Source: Podochytrium sp. JEL0797
Taxonomy: Eukaryota > Chytridiomycota > Chytridiomycetes > Chytridiales > Chytriomycetaceae
DNA length: 45,426 bases
Reading direction: 5' to 3'
NCBI GenBank assembly: GCA_027596195.1
Contig: JADGJG010000094.1
Coordinates: forward strand, 1 to 45,426
A program made the position numbers and the translations under genes. Each line of letters begins with the position of its first letter. The stretch's first letter is position 1. The notes under the pieces are model-generated. The model ran no database searches. It saw only the letters and a program-made list of their open reading frames with translations, and was not told where the DNA came from. Shown here piece after piece: positions 21,593 through 33,977 of the stretch.

Positions 21593-21860
21593 TTACAGCC
21601 GTGTTGGAACGACCTCGACATTTGGCTTTCCTGCGCAACTGGTGGGCCGTTAAGCTACAAAGCTTCAGCGAAAGCGTTACTCACACTCTGAAGCGGCGCA
21701 GAATGGGTTTGCAGTTCCACACAGCCTCGTGCTGCCTCCTTGTCACGACGCCCTCCAGCGCCATGACAGGTTCGTCGTCTTTGAGACGCATAACCTCGCA
21801 CTTGTACTGCACAATGTCCTTGAAGGTGGGTGGTGAGGGTTGGTTGGCTGGGGTGTCCAT
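21593..21860 (-). CDS. Small Cys-containing protein, possibly Som1-like (mitochondrial)
   Basis: Exons (minus): 21860-21687, 21625-21593 in the model I prefer; 68 residues. The first exon reads MDTPANQ, then DIVQYKCE, then VWNCKPILRRFR. The QYxC ... CxPIxRxFR pattern resembles the mitochondrial inner membrane protease subunit Som1 family, though with an insertion between the cysteines. With a GTGTGAG donor and the acceptor at 21626-21627 the end becomes PNVEVVPTRL, like the Som1 VEVT ending. The stronger GTGAGT donor two bases on gives a different, longer and less family-like tail. The gene and strand look real; the second exon and the family name are uncertain. Confidence 0.4.
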
Positions 21861-21971
21861 TTTTGGGAACAAAAACACTGCAAAAACACGTTGCGATTGC
21901 AATCGATTCGAAGACGTCCCACCACTCGTCACACGCCGTGGAATCAAGCAGCAGACAGAACTGTTTACTTT

Positions 21972-22151
21972 ATGCAGTGATCTAAAACTAACGGCAGCGC
22001 GTTCTCTTGCAGTACGCGTCAAGCCAAAACGTGGATTCGAGCACTTGAACGTCTTGGAAGCCCTGATGCGCGAAATGTGACTGCAGAAGCAGAGGATCGT
22101 GCTTCCCGACTCTGTCAAAGACAGCATGCCCTTGATGAGGTCAATATTTGA
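21972..22151 (+). CDS. Tiny helical protein, 47 residues, with a 5-nt first exon
   Basis: Exons: 21972-21976 and 22013-22151. The proposed first exon is ATGCA and the 36-nt intron has GTGATC, a CTAAC branch and a CTCTTGCAG acceptor. The result (MHTRQAKTWIRALERL, then GSPDARNVTAEAEDRAS, then RLCQRQHALDEVNI) is hydrophilic, helical and has natural amino-acid balance. It fills the gap between two minus-strand genes and starts 111 bp from the divergent start at 21860. I do not know the family. Another 5' exon may exist upstream, so the start is uncertain. Confidence 0.4.
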
Positions 22152-22208
22152 TGCTTGAGGAAGAAAGCAGAGGAAACGCAGAACAGCGCAATGATACACA
22201 CACTCATT

Positions 22209-22681
22209 CTAATAAAAAAGCCACCGATGAATCAGATTTGGAAATTTCTTTAATCGATCCTTCCCGATGGCGTCCGCGTCATCGCCGGCATGCGCGATGA
22301 GGAGATTCAGGCAAAAACCTGCGACCGCCTTTTCGCCCCCCATCCCTGAGTGCTCCAAGATGTACCCGGGCAGCGCGTCACTCAGACGAACTCGCACCAC
22401 GACTTCCAAGCGCTGGTTGTCAGACGCGATGTTGTAAAGCTCCACCCTGCAAAGTAGCCAGACTTTCTTTCGATATTGACAATACAATATTTGAGCTCTC
22501 GCCTTGCGAAGGTCCGGAGAAGGCAGCAAACAACAGTTCAAGGGGGGCGAGGCGGGCTCAACTATTTTGCGCTGAAGCACAAACTATTTATCACAACCCT
22601 TCACTCAAAAACGCGTATCCGCGCAGATCCTATCCACACTCACCCGAAGTAGCCGGGACTTGGGAAGGCAGAGGATTCCAT
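22209..22681 (-). CDS. Small hypothetical protein, 91 residues
   Basis: Exons (minus): 22681-22644 and 22446-22209. Exon 1 encodes MESSAFPSPGYFG and ends on a GTGAGT donor; the acceptor at 22447-22449 restores frame into VELYNIASDNQRLEVVVRVRL. The product looks like a compact alpha/beta protein with a basic C-terminus (DRLKKFPNLIHRWLFY). I do not recognise it. The intron is 197 nt and could hide a further exon, since part of it is open in frame. Its start codon lies only 28 bp from that of PDS5 on the other strand, so the two share a very short promoter. Confidence 0.6.
22611..22616. promoter_or_regulatory. ACGCGT (MCB-type) site before PDS5
   Basis: One perfect, palindromic ACGCGT lies 94 bp upstream of the PDS5 start, inside the first intron of the opposing gene. 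In yeasts this is the MBF site of G1/S genes, a group that includes cohesin factors. The hexamer occurs elsewhere in this GC-rich window, so this could be chance. Confidence 0.25.
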
Positions 22682-22709
22682 TTTCTCGCAGCAAAAAACA
22701 CCTTCTTCG

Positions 22710-25700
22710 ATGACCAGCGACGAGTATGCGTTCGACTCGCAGGCGCCGCACGCCTCGCAGCAGACGGGCATCGCCACAGCCACACGACTCGTGGCGCCTC
22801 CAAAGATTGTGCCAGCGAGTGCCGCGAAGCCAATTGCGACGGCGGAGCTTGTTGCGCGCTTGAAGGTGAGATATCTGGCTGGGGACTCCTAGGGACGCCT
22901 AGGGACGCCTAGCGACGCCTGGCGCACTCTCCTAGAAAAGTGTCCTAACACACCAACAGACACTGCACACCGCCCTCGCCTCTTTCGAACAAGAGACTGT
23001 CGACACGTCGTCGCTCGCGGCCACCGCAAAGCAGCTCGTGTCTGCGTCGCTGATGCAGCACAAGGACAAGGCCGTCAAGAGCCTCGCCGCCTGCTGTCTG
23101 GCTGACATCCTGCGTCTCTTTGCCCCAGACGCGCCCTACAGCGAGGACGAGCTGAAGGTAACAAGCCGGGTTGAAATGTCCGAGACTCATCAAAACAAAC
23201 ACACACACAGCAAATCTTCACCCTCTTCATTGCACAGCTCAACTGTCTCAAGAGCAGCGACGTGTCCTACTTCGAAAACTACTACTACCTGCTCGAATCA
23301 CTGGCTTCCGTGAAATCAATCATTCTGCTGACAGATTTGAATGCCGATCATTTGGTGGTGACCCTGTTCAAGAACACCTATGCGCTTGTCAAGTTGAGTG
23401 TCCTTGACTCGAATACTCAGTAATAACGAGCGAAGCGAAGTCGTGACGCGAAATGGAGCAAAGAAACAAAGCGAAGCGCGATTCAACGCTATGCACAGCC
23501 GCACCTCGACTCGCCTCAAAACTCGGAAACGAAGAATATACGCAAATGGATCCCCGGAGCGGGGAGGAATTGGCGGGATTGAGCGAAATTCGTACTCTCG
23601 ACGGCGAAATCACGAATGCAAAATCTCAATTTGAAACCTCGAAATTCTGAGAGTATGTCGAGTAATATCGCAAGGCGATGTTTGGAGCGCCGTCGCGAGG
23701 GCTGGGCCAAATTTGTATCGCCGAAATGATTCCATTCCAAACGGACGCGTCGAACTTCTTTTGCTTCTGGCGATTTCGAGTTCTCATCACCCCCACTCCC
23801 TCCCATCTTATGGCGCAACTCGCAGACCCGAAACCCAAAAGAACGTGTACGGCCTCCAACTGCAACTGCTACAATGCATTCTCGAAGAAAGTCCAGCCGT
23901 GAATCAAGAGATTATCGAAACCATCATTTCTCAATTCGACAAGGTATGCTTTTTTATTGTAGGAGAAAGACGCGCTCCCTAACTCTGTTTTTAGCCCCAC
24001 AATTCCATGTCACGTCAGTTGTCGGTGGATCTCTGCAATGCTGTCACCGACAAACTGCAGCGTTACGTTTGCCAGGTATTCTTGAGCGAAAAACTCTCCT
24101 GCGTTCCTCCCAGTTCTCCAACTCACCACCCCGTCTGCCAAATTACCAGTTTTTTGGCGATCATTTTGTCTCTTCCATGAAAAGTGGTGGTGGTGCCGCC
24201 AACGGCGGGAACGAATCGGACACTGATCTGGACGAACCCGACGAAGGCCGGACCGTGTCGCACGCGGATTTCCAATACGCGCACAGGCTGATTCTCGAAA
24301 TGAACGCGTCGTGTCGCGGGATTCTGTTGAATGTGATTCCGCTGTTTGAGGACCAATTGAAGGTGCGTGTTGCATTTTACTTTCGCTGGATCGAGCCCCG
24401 GAAAACGGGAGTTCGTTTTGTTGAGCTTGATTCGGGCAACAGTGCGAAGACGAAAAAGTACGCCACCTCTCCACAGACGTGTTGGGAAAGATTTTTGTCG
24501 ATTCTGGATCGAGGGTTGCAGTGGTGTATCCTGCCGTGTGGAGAGTCTGGCTCGAAAGGTAATCCTCGCGATTCTTCTGCCCATTTTTTTTCTGTTGTTG
24601 AACGAGAGTTTCTTCAACAAAATCAGGCGCAACGACAAGAACGCTGGAATCCGCATTCTTTGGGTCAACTTTTGCAACGAAGTGTACCGCCATCATCCGG
24701 AATTGAGTGCCGATATTTCAGGTACATTTCGCCCAGCGTTCCATGCTTTCTCCTTGTCTTCCCTGCCGGAACGCGCTGCTGACCCCCCACTTTCACACCC
24801 CACAGCCGGACTCGAGCAAAAGTTTTTCGATCCAGACGACAAAGTCCGCTTCGCCGTGATCCGCGTCATGTCGATGCTCGATTACGTGTCCTTGATCAAC
24901 TTTCCGCGCGAGGTGTTGATGCATTTGGCAGATCGTTGTAAAGACAAGAAGGTGAGAGTTTGTTCGCGGATTCAATTTCCCATACCGCGTGAAATCACAT
25001 TGTTGAGTTCAATGTTTGCCAGATGCCCTGTCGTATTGAGGCCATCAAGGCTCTCGGGAACATTTTCAAACTCACGTACAACGACATGTAAGAGTCTTTC
25101 AAACTGTCTCCGTCTTGTCAGTTTGAGCGACCGTAAACTGACGCGAAATACTTTCTTGGCCGCCAGCGTGTCGGATGAGAACCAGGCGTCAACGAAATAC
25201 GGCTGGATTCCTGGATGTCTTTTGGAGCTCATGTATATTGGCGATATCGAGACTGGGTGAGTTTCAATGGCCCTTTTTTTCCGGTCCTCGCTACATCCCA
25301 AGCTGACATAACAATCCAGAATCGTGATGGAACGAGCGCTCCACGAAGACATCTTTCCATACACGCAAGACGACGCTCAACGCACGGATCGGTTGTTGAG
25401 AGTCATGGGAGGGTTGACGGAGAGACAGTACAAGGCGTTTTTGAGTATGATTGATCGACAGGCTTCGTTGAGTACAACTTTTCTGTCCGTTCTCTTTGCA
25501 CTTTCTGACGGACGAAATTCGTTGCAGGATGATCAAAGACTTTTCCCTGATGATTGACCTGTGCGAGGAATGGAATGTGAGTTTGAGGGTTTTTTGCGGC
25601 GTTTTGTGGTGAACGAGTCGAGAAGTCTCATTGTTTTCATTTGCTGCTTTAGGGTGGTATCCTCGACAACGACGACGGAACTGTGGAATCCAAATTGAAT

Positions 25701-28700
25701 CGACTGATTCTCCACATTGCTTGTGAGTTAACGGTGTATAATTCGTGTAGGATACACTCAAACCCGAGCCTTTGTTGTTTTGCAGCCAAGTTTTCCGACA
25801 GCAAAAAAGCCGCTACGGCGCTTCAGAAGTTTGCCAAAAACAACGAGAACCGCACATACAAGTTGTTCAAGGGTATCATGAGCGAGACGGCGGATTTCAA
25901 AACGATTTCCAAAAACGGGGTTCGTGCCTTCTCAGCGTATTGTTTCATCCTCTACGTGTCCTCAATCCCCTCCTGACAAACGCAACAGAAAGAAATCATC
26001 AAACGTCTCGAACCCCACGCCGGACTCCCCGAAACCTTCCACATGATCCTCCGCCGCGTATCGCTTGCGATTCTCGGAAAATCGTCAATCCCGCGGTTAA
26101 TTGAAGTCGCGCAGTCGTCGTCGATGCGCGGGAACGCGTCTGTGGGGGATATCTCGATCGCCAACACGACGGTGGACAATGAGCTCGCGCGGTTGGCGGC
26201 CACGGCCGAAGGGTTGATTAAAAAGTTGGCGAGCACGTTTCCGGGTGTGTATGGGAGTCATTTGGAGGAGTTTTTGAAGTTGTTGGTGGCGGGGGATGAA
26301 GGGTTGGGTGAGTTTTGGATATTTTTGGAGGGGGGCGGGGGGTTGGATTCTGATAATTTCTCTGATAATTTCTCTCGATGATAGTCTCGGATTCGTTGGA
26401 AGGCTTATCCAAGTTTGTCAAGACGTTCCCAAAGGACCTCAAGTTGACGGTGTAAGTGGGAATACTCTGCTGTTCAACAACTCATTGCCTCGTTATACCG
26501 AATCACTTAAAACTCACAACCCCCCTTCTCACAGCGCCCAACAACAAATCGTGAAAGGATATGCTCTCCACGGAACCGTCCGCCAAGCCAAACACGCCGG
26601 CACGATCCTCGCTCTCCTCAACGACCCAACTCCGCGTCAAGACATTATCGACCGCTTAATGTCCGTGTTCCGAACCCCCGGATTGGTGTCCAAATGTATT
26701 CACGAGTTTGACGCGTCCCAGGCCCTCAAGAACGAAGAAGGGGAGGAGGCGATGCAGGACAGTTTCACGATGGATGAAATGCCGTTGATCAAACTCCCTA
26801 CGTGGTTCTCGACGCTCGGACAGCTCTTGTTGTATGCCCCTCGCGAGGACTTGGACTTGGTGGAGGGTGTATTGTCGGATGTGGTGTTGAAGGACGTGTT
26901 GGGACGAGGATATTCAGGCGACCCGCATGACGAGGAGGAGTGGGTTGATATGGATTCGTTGCATGTCGAAGGAGTGTTGAAAGTGTTGGGGGTCAAGATG
27001 TTGGTGAACCATGTGAGAGGGCTCGAAGGGTTGGAGGAGGTCAAGGTGCGCGCTGCGCCCGTGTATCGAATGTTGATGACGATCGTAGAGAAGGAAGGAG
27101 AGATTGTGGTTCCTGCGAAGGGGGTTACTTGGTTTGTATTTTTTGCGTTTCCTGGGTTTGTTTTTGGGCTGACGTGAGATTTGGCCCCGAAAAACAGCAA
27201 CGCGTTCAAATCACACCTCCGACAAGTCGCCACCCTTTCGATGCTCAAACTCGCTAGAATCCCTGCATGTGATGCGCTCCTCACCACTATGGACCGCGGG
27301 CGGTTGCTTTCGACGATCCAGGATCCATGCTGGCAAACACGCGATGCGTTTGTGGAACGGCTTCGAAAGTATCTGCAGACGCGTGTGATTCATTATCAGT
27401 ATGTTGTGTTGTTGTGTATGGCTGCTTTGGAGCCGGATGATGATATTAGATTGAAGGTGGGGTTGGTTTCGGTTTCGGTTTCGATGGTGCGGGCGGTTTT
27501 TTGACCTTTTTTTGAAATAGGCGAAATCGTTCTTGAGTCGGTTTGCGAAGGCGCCAAAGGATGGTTCGTTTCACTGGTTCTTGATATTCCGAGTTCACGA
27601 GCCCTGATGGCTGCTCCATTCTTTTAGACAACGCGTCGACGATGGAATCTGTATTTGTCAACGTGTTGCACATGGTGGCTCATCACCCAGACTTTGGATT
27701 CGATTATGACGATATCTCCTTGTCTGCACAGTGAGTGTTTTGGGAGCTTGTCGGCGGTTGGGGAGAAGCCGCGGTGTTGAACTGACTGATTTCTCCTGAG
27801 CAAGGTATATCCAATTCTACCTCGACATTGTGGCTACTGCAGACAACGCGTCGTTCTTGTTCCACTCTGCGGCACAGCTCAAGACTCTTGTTGACCTTCA
27901 CGCGGCGACTTCTGAGGTGACAAGCCCGCAGTTTGTCACCACCCTTCACAGAGAATATTCAACTCAAACATTCCCACAACAGAACATCTACCATATCAGC
28001 GACCTTGCTCAATTCCTCATTCAAGAGCAGTGCAAACAAAACCTGTGGACTCTCAACTCGTACCCGGACGTGATCCCCTACAAACGCGACCTGTTCAAGA
28101 AGCAGGCCAACGCGCAATTGAGCAACGAAAATGTCAAAAAGAGTTACCTGTCGAAAAAGTGGATGGAGGGGACGCAGAGTGCGAATTTATTGGTTAAGGC
28201 CAAGGTTGGTTGAGTTTGTGCTTTGGGGGGGTTATGAAGTGGGATTTGACGTTTTCTACCCGCAGCCCGGTTCGAGACGCAAGTCTTCTCTTGGAAGAGC
28301 TGAGCGAGAGAAACTCGCGCAGGAAAGCGAGGAGGAAGGCGACGCGAATGAAGACGACCCCGACGAGGAGGACGATGCACCCAAAAAGAAGCGGGCGCCA
28401 CGCAAACGCAAGACGAGTGGAGGCTCCACGACGACAACCACGCCGCGCAAGAAGAGTGTTGGGACTCCTGCGAAAAAGAGAAAGTCGGACGCGAGTGTGG
28501 AGGAGGAGGGGGGAGTTACGCCGAGGTTTGAGTGTTGATTGTGGAGCGTGAGGGGAAAACGTTAGCTGACTTTTTGGATTCTCATCAGGCCCAAATCGGC
28601 ACGTGAGGCCAAAACTGGAATCAAATATACCGAAGCTGCGTCTCAAGAGGACGAGTATGTGCTTTTTTGTGACGCGTTTTTTTGGTGATGAGTGCTGATT

Positions 28701-29135
28701 TTTTATTTGGCTGCACAGCAACCAAATGGAAGTGGACAACCAATCCGTGGAAAGCGATGGCGACGAGGAGCAAGAACCAGTCGCGAAACCCGCGGCAAAG
28801 ACTCGCCCTCCACCCATGACGGCAACAACAGCAGCGTCCGACGAGGACGACGAGGAAGAGGAGCCACTCGCGAGGCCTGTTCGAAAGACGGCTCCCAAAT
28901 CCAAGCCTGTCGAAAAACCGGCCAAGTCTCCTGCCAAGTCTCCTGCCAAATCTCCAAATCCACCCGCGAAACATGTGAGTGTTTCCCAATGTTGAGTCCG
29001 GTTCGATGGTTTATTGACCTTGTGCTTTCTCTCTCTCCTTTTGCTTAGGCGGTCCCATCCACCTCTGATACGAGTAGCAGCCAAGAATCTGGCGAACAGC
29101 CGGTCGCCAAAAGGCAGACACGCAGTCGCAAGTGA
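22710..29135 (+). CDS. PDS5: PDS5, cohesin regulator
   Basis: I place 27 exons: 22710-22865, 22960-23157, 23211-23392, 23826-23943, 23995-24075, 24150-24362, 24443-24558, 24627-24721, 24806-24951, 25023-25087, 25167-25256, 25320-25484, 25528-25576, 25653-25722, 25786-25919, 25989-26307, 26385-26451, 26535-27131, 27198-27456, 27521-27563, 27628-27730, 27805-27916, 27983-28204, 28266-28525, 28589-28654, 28719-28974, 29049-29135; 1422 residues, in family range. PDS5 is a HEAT-repeat protein that binds cohesin and controls its loading, release and acetylation. Family stretches: KDKAVKSLAACCLADILRL, FENYYYLLESLASVKS, VDLCNAVTDKLQRYVCQ, KVRHLSTDVLGKIF, RRNDKNAGIRILWV, CEEWNGGIL. The C-terminal 230 residues are acidic and Lys-rich with AT-hook-like RAPRKRK and SPAKSPAK repeats. 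The donor at 25485 (GTCCGT) is the least certain splice. Confidence 0.93.
22881..22920. repeat. 10-bp tandem repeat in PDS5 intron 1
   Basis: Four consecutive 10-bp units of the form AGGGACGCCT, with small changes in the first and last, occupy nearly half of the 94-nt intron. Likely replication slippage. Confidence 0.85.
23393..23825 (+). other. Unusually long PDS5 intron 3 (433 nt)
   Basis: Other PDS5 introns measure about 43-95 nt. This one is 433 nt with a GTTGAG donor. Splicing it joins LVK to PETQKNVYGLQLQLLQC, which matches the PDS5 pattern. The interior shows no coding, repeat ends or transposase. A later insertion is possible but unproven. Confidence 0.55.
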
Positions 29136-29583
29136 TGAAAGTTGGAGAACAAATGTGTGCTCTTTTGCTTGTTGTAAAGGCTTTTCAAAAACGTGAAATA
29201 TATATTCTTGTGTTTTTTAGTTGAGCGAATAGCTGATTCTTCTCATTCAACCCCGGGTTCCCTCGCCATTAATTTCGTGATTTGATTTGTGATTTCCATC
29301 GAGTGTCTCAAACTCACCAATACAAAAATGCAACCACAGGCCAGATCCGCCGCAACCACACGAATTAAGTTGCTGCTACCGATAAGAGGGAACGAGTTGT
29401 GTCCAAGATTGAGGAAAATGCGCGTTTATTTTGATATTGATTCCTGCATTCTCGGACACAAAATCCCTTCGACATCCGACACCCGCCCGCGAACCCAAAA
29501 CAAACTCCACCCACCTTATTCCTTTGACTTTTTCAAAATTCTTCTCAAATTCGCGCTTTATTAAATATGTCAGAGGTTTACAA
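29136..29583. other. Convergent 3' region between PDS5 and centrin
   Basis: About 450 bp with AT-rich stretches after each stop and no gene-like frame. It likely holds both cleavage sites. Nothing else recognised. Confidence 0.4.
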
Positions 29584-30593
<1,010 letters not shown>

Positions 30594-33500
30594 TCACAAA
30601 CTCTCGACACTCACATCCCCCCCCTGCATCATCCTCACCGCCTTCCCAAACGCCTCCTCAATCCCCCCCGAATTCGCTTCACTCCGAATCAACATCCCCT
30701 TCCCCTTCCCACACCCGCCCACCATCCGCAAAATCTCCTGCTCTGTCCGAAGAGATCCTACCGTGATCACAATCACCCCGATCGAAGGGTCCATCGCGAG
30801 GACGCGTTGAATCGCGGCTTGGGATTCGCGTTTGCGAGGGGACCCGTCGTCTCCGTCGGTTAACGCGATGATCCATTTGTCTCCTTGAGCGCGCGCGGCG
30901 CCATGTACGCGGTTGAGAGCGAAACTGACAGCGTCGTAGAACGCCGTACCGCCCTCCGCGTGTGTGTTGTGGTCCACAAGGTGCATCATTTTGCGGAGAT
31001 GGGTGGGCGAGGATTTGGTCATGTCCGAAAAGACAGTCGTGAATTGGTGGTTGAATTTGATGAGTGTGAGGGTGTCGGTTGGGGAGCAGGTGTCGGTGAT
31101 GATGGATTTGATGGAGTTGCGGGAGGTTTGGATGAAGCTGCCGGACATGGATCCTTGATTCAATAAAAGTATGAGAAAAAATGGAGAGAAAGTTGGGGGG
31201 AAGGATGGGAATTACCTGACACGTCCAAAACAAACGTCACATTCTTGACCCTCGCGACCCCGCCCCCACTCCCAACTCCGCCCCCAAACAACGGCTCCGC
31301 CAACTTTCTCACAATCCTCCCCAACTCGGGTCGATTCACTCCCTTCTTCTCATTCGTCTCTTCACACAACACAATCAATCGATCGACTACCTTCCGTTGC
31401 ACAAATTTGACCACCACATCAAATTTTTGCAACACGTACAGATACCACGTCACGGCTTCTGCAAACTCGCATCTCGCTTCAGCCAGGAGTCCCATATTCA
31501 AACACGCGTATTGAAACGCGACAGGGTTGTCGTTGCGCGCGCGTACGATTGAAAACGCATCTTGGATGTACGCGGCCGCGATATCGACTTGGTTTAAAGT
31601 GAGGTAAAGTTGTCCCAAGTTTCCCGACACTTGCGCGATGCCTTCGAGAGAGTCGGTTTGGCGGTGGAGCGCGAGACTGCGTTCGAAAAAGGATTGGGCG
31701 GTGGTCACGTCCGTGTGGGATGGTAAGGAGTTGGTGCCATACACAGTAGTGTGGCGGTCTTTCCAGAGGACTCCCATGTTGTTAAGACGGTTCGCGAGAA
31801 CTGTCCGGAGAGCTTTTTGGGTTTGGGGGTCCGTTTTGGGGGATTCAAGCAGGATGGTGGCTGTTTTTGCGATAAGTGTTGGTAGGGGGCGGAAATAATG
31901 AAGGCGAACGCAGGGAACGAACCAATCTCGACTGCTCGAGTGTAAGAAGTCACGGCCTTTTGGAACTCGCCATCCATGACGCGATACACGTTTCCCAGAT
32001 TGTTGGCACAAACTCCTTCCCCACGGAGGTTGCCCAACTTGATCATGAGAGCTTCGGCCGCCAGATAGTTGTCGAGTGCCGTGTTGAGATTGTCGGCATA
32101 GTAAGCCGAATTTCCGAATCGCACAGCAGTCTGCAAAAAAAGTAAGAATTGTTAGGAACTACGCCCATTACAAAAACAAGTCGAAAAAACACGCCACACA
32201 CTCACCAGCAAATTCTTGAAATTCTCATTCACATTATTGAGCTCCCGCGACAACAAATGCCTCCCCTCAAACTCAAAATCGAGCTGATTCTTTGCAATCC
32301 GACCCAACTTGACCACCATCTCCTCAATCGGCTCAATAATCCTCTTGGCAACCCCATTCGTGACCCTGAAACTGATGTACGCTGCCAACAGCGTACACAC
32401 GATCGTGATGGAGACAGAAACCGAAATGAGCATCACGAACGCGTGTCGCATTTCGTCTGCGAGTGAGTTGATGTCCGAGTTGGGGGCCGTGACAATGAGG
32501 ATGTGCGAAGTGGCGTCGACGGAGGCGGCTGAGAATGTCCATAGGCTTCCGTCGGGGAGGGTGTACGTGTTCGTTGAGTTTTTGTTGACCACGTCCGAAA
32601 CGCGAGACAGGAAAGTGGTGAAGAGGGCAGTGTCGTTGTTGAAGAGGACGTTCGAGATGGAGGTGGTAGCATCCGCGTTGTAAATGTTGAGTGAGGTCCG
32701 TTGTTGCGGGAAAATAACGATGCTTCCGTCGGTCTTATTTTTTGGGTTTTGAGGGTGAATAAATGACCAACTCGAAACAGAATAGAGAAAGAAACAAACC
32801 TCCATAATGAAAATGTATCCATTGTTCAGAATTGGGGTGTTGGCCAGCTTGTTGGCAAGGTTTTGGACAAGAATCTGCAGCGCGATGACTCCATAGAATT
32901 GACCGTTTTTGAACAGAGACACCGAGGAAGACACCAGAAGCTGCCCGGAAACTGCGGCTGGGTACGGCCTCGTGAAGACGGGAGCGGTGAGACCGGTTGG
33001 AGGCGCGGGTTGAGTGACTGGGTAAGCGGTTGTCGCGGCGAGGTAGAACTGGCGGCACTGCGGAATAAAGCCCGACGCGCCCTTCAAGTTGGCAGGAACA
33101 TTCTCGCCGTTGCAGAAGGTGTTGTTGTGCGCGTTGAATGCGGTGAGATTATACACGAGTGGATAGATGCGCCAAGCTTGGCTCGGAAAGCCGATCTGGA
33201 TACCGCGGATGCGTGGCTGGTTCAATGTGGCAGCACGGAACACATTGTCGAGAACGGTTGTGTTGTCTGGCTGGAGGGCCTGGAACTGCTGCAGCGTTGT
33301 GATGTTGTTCTGATAGAAGGCGGATACGTCGGCGGGAACCGGGGGCAGGGGCGGATCAGCGTTGTCGAGGGTGGCCGCGAACCACGAGGGATACACGGAG
33401 GAAGTGTCGACTCGCGGGTCGATTTGGGAGCCGTCAAGCTGAAGCACGTTGCGCGCCATCGTGGCCGAAGCAGTGATCTGGGCGGCGAAGCCAGAAAACA

Positions 33501-33726
33501 CGTTGTGGACAAGCTGAGAGGCGCCCTGGGCATCGCTTGAAAGGTGAAGAAGGGCGTTGCGCTGAAGGGCGTCTTGGATCGCTGAGATCTGCGGAGGAAC
33601 TTTGACAAAGAAGACAACGAGGGCGAGAAGACCAATCAGGAGGAAGCCGAGAACAACGGGCACTATCAGGCGAAGGAGAATCTGCTGGCGGAACTTCATT
33701 TTTGGATTCTTTTTTGTTTTTGCCAC
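30594..33726 (-). CDS. Transmembrane receptor: dCache - HAMP-like - TPR - von Willebrand A
   Basis: Exons (minus): 33726-32800, 32733-32206, 32130-31923, 31860-31216, 31153-30594; 955 residues. Membrane helix 1 is at about 17-41. Residues 42-405 form an extracellular double Cache-type sensor (second lobe: YIFIME then DGSIVIFP, rebuilt across intron 1). Helix 2 is at about 407-430, followed by a HAMP-like coiled segment (IIEPIEEMVVKLGRIAKN). From 486 to about 755 come TPR-like repeats (ALDNYLAAEALMIKLGN, GVCANNLGNVYRV, AQVSGNLGQLYLTLNQ). The last 185 residues are a vWA domain with complete MIDAS: DVSGS at the exon 4/5 junction, GGTAFYDAV, and ALTDGDDG. All four junctions keep frame. There is no kinase, cyclase or phosphatase. 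An in-frame ATG at 33699 is an alternative start. Role inferred: ligand sensing coupled to a metal-dependent protein-binding module. Confidence 0.85.
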
Positions 33727-33977
33727 TCAAAAGCTAAAAACGTGTCCGCAAAATGCGCAGTTTCAATCTCCGCAAATTCCCCCCTTCTCTTCCCACTTAT
33801 GACCCTTGCAGTGGAGTGAGAGTAACTGGAGAAGATGAAACCGTAAACCACCAGTGCAGAGCGTTTCTATTTTTAAACCCACAGACACAACACGTGTCCG
33901 CAGTACAGCCTCCAAGCCTCCACGAGTTCAACTCTTTCTGCTTTGCCACCGGAACGTGATTAATTTACCAGAAAGAA

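Noticed and set aside
21538..22080. 180-codon plus-strand frame opposite the Som1-like gene
   Set aside because: Composition is irregular, no domain is visible, and the minus-strand reading shows a conserved-type pattern. Only its 3' neighbourhood holds a likely small gene, in another frame.
24363..24558. Small intron ending at the CCACAG before ACGTGTTGG in PDS5
   Set aside because: Using it breaks the conserved KVRHLSTDVLGKIF stretch; the acceptor at 24441-24442 keeps it.
24010..24696. 228-codon minus-strand frame inside PDS5
   Set aside because: It spans PDS5 exons that match the family; the antisense peptide is Arg/Ser noise.
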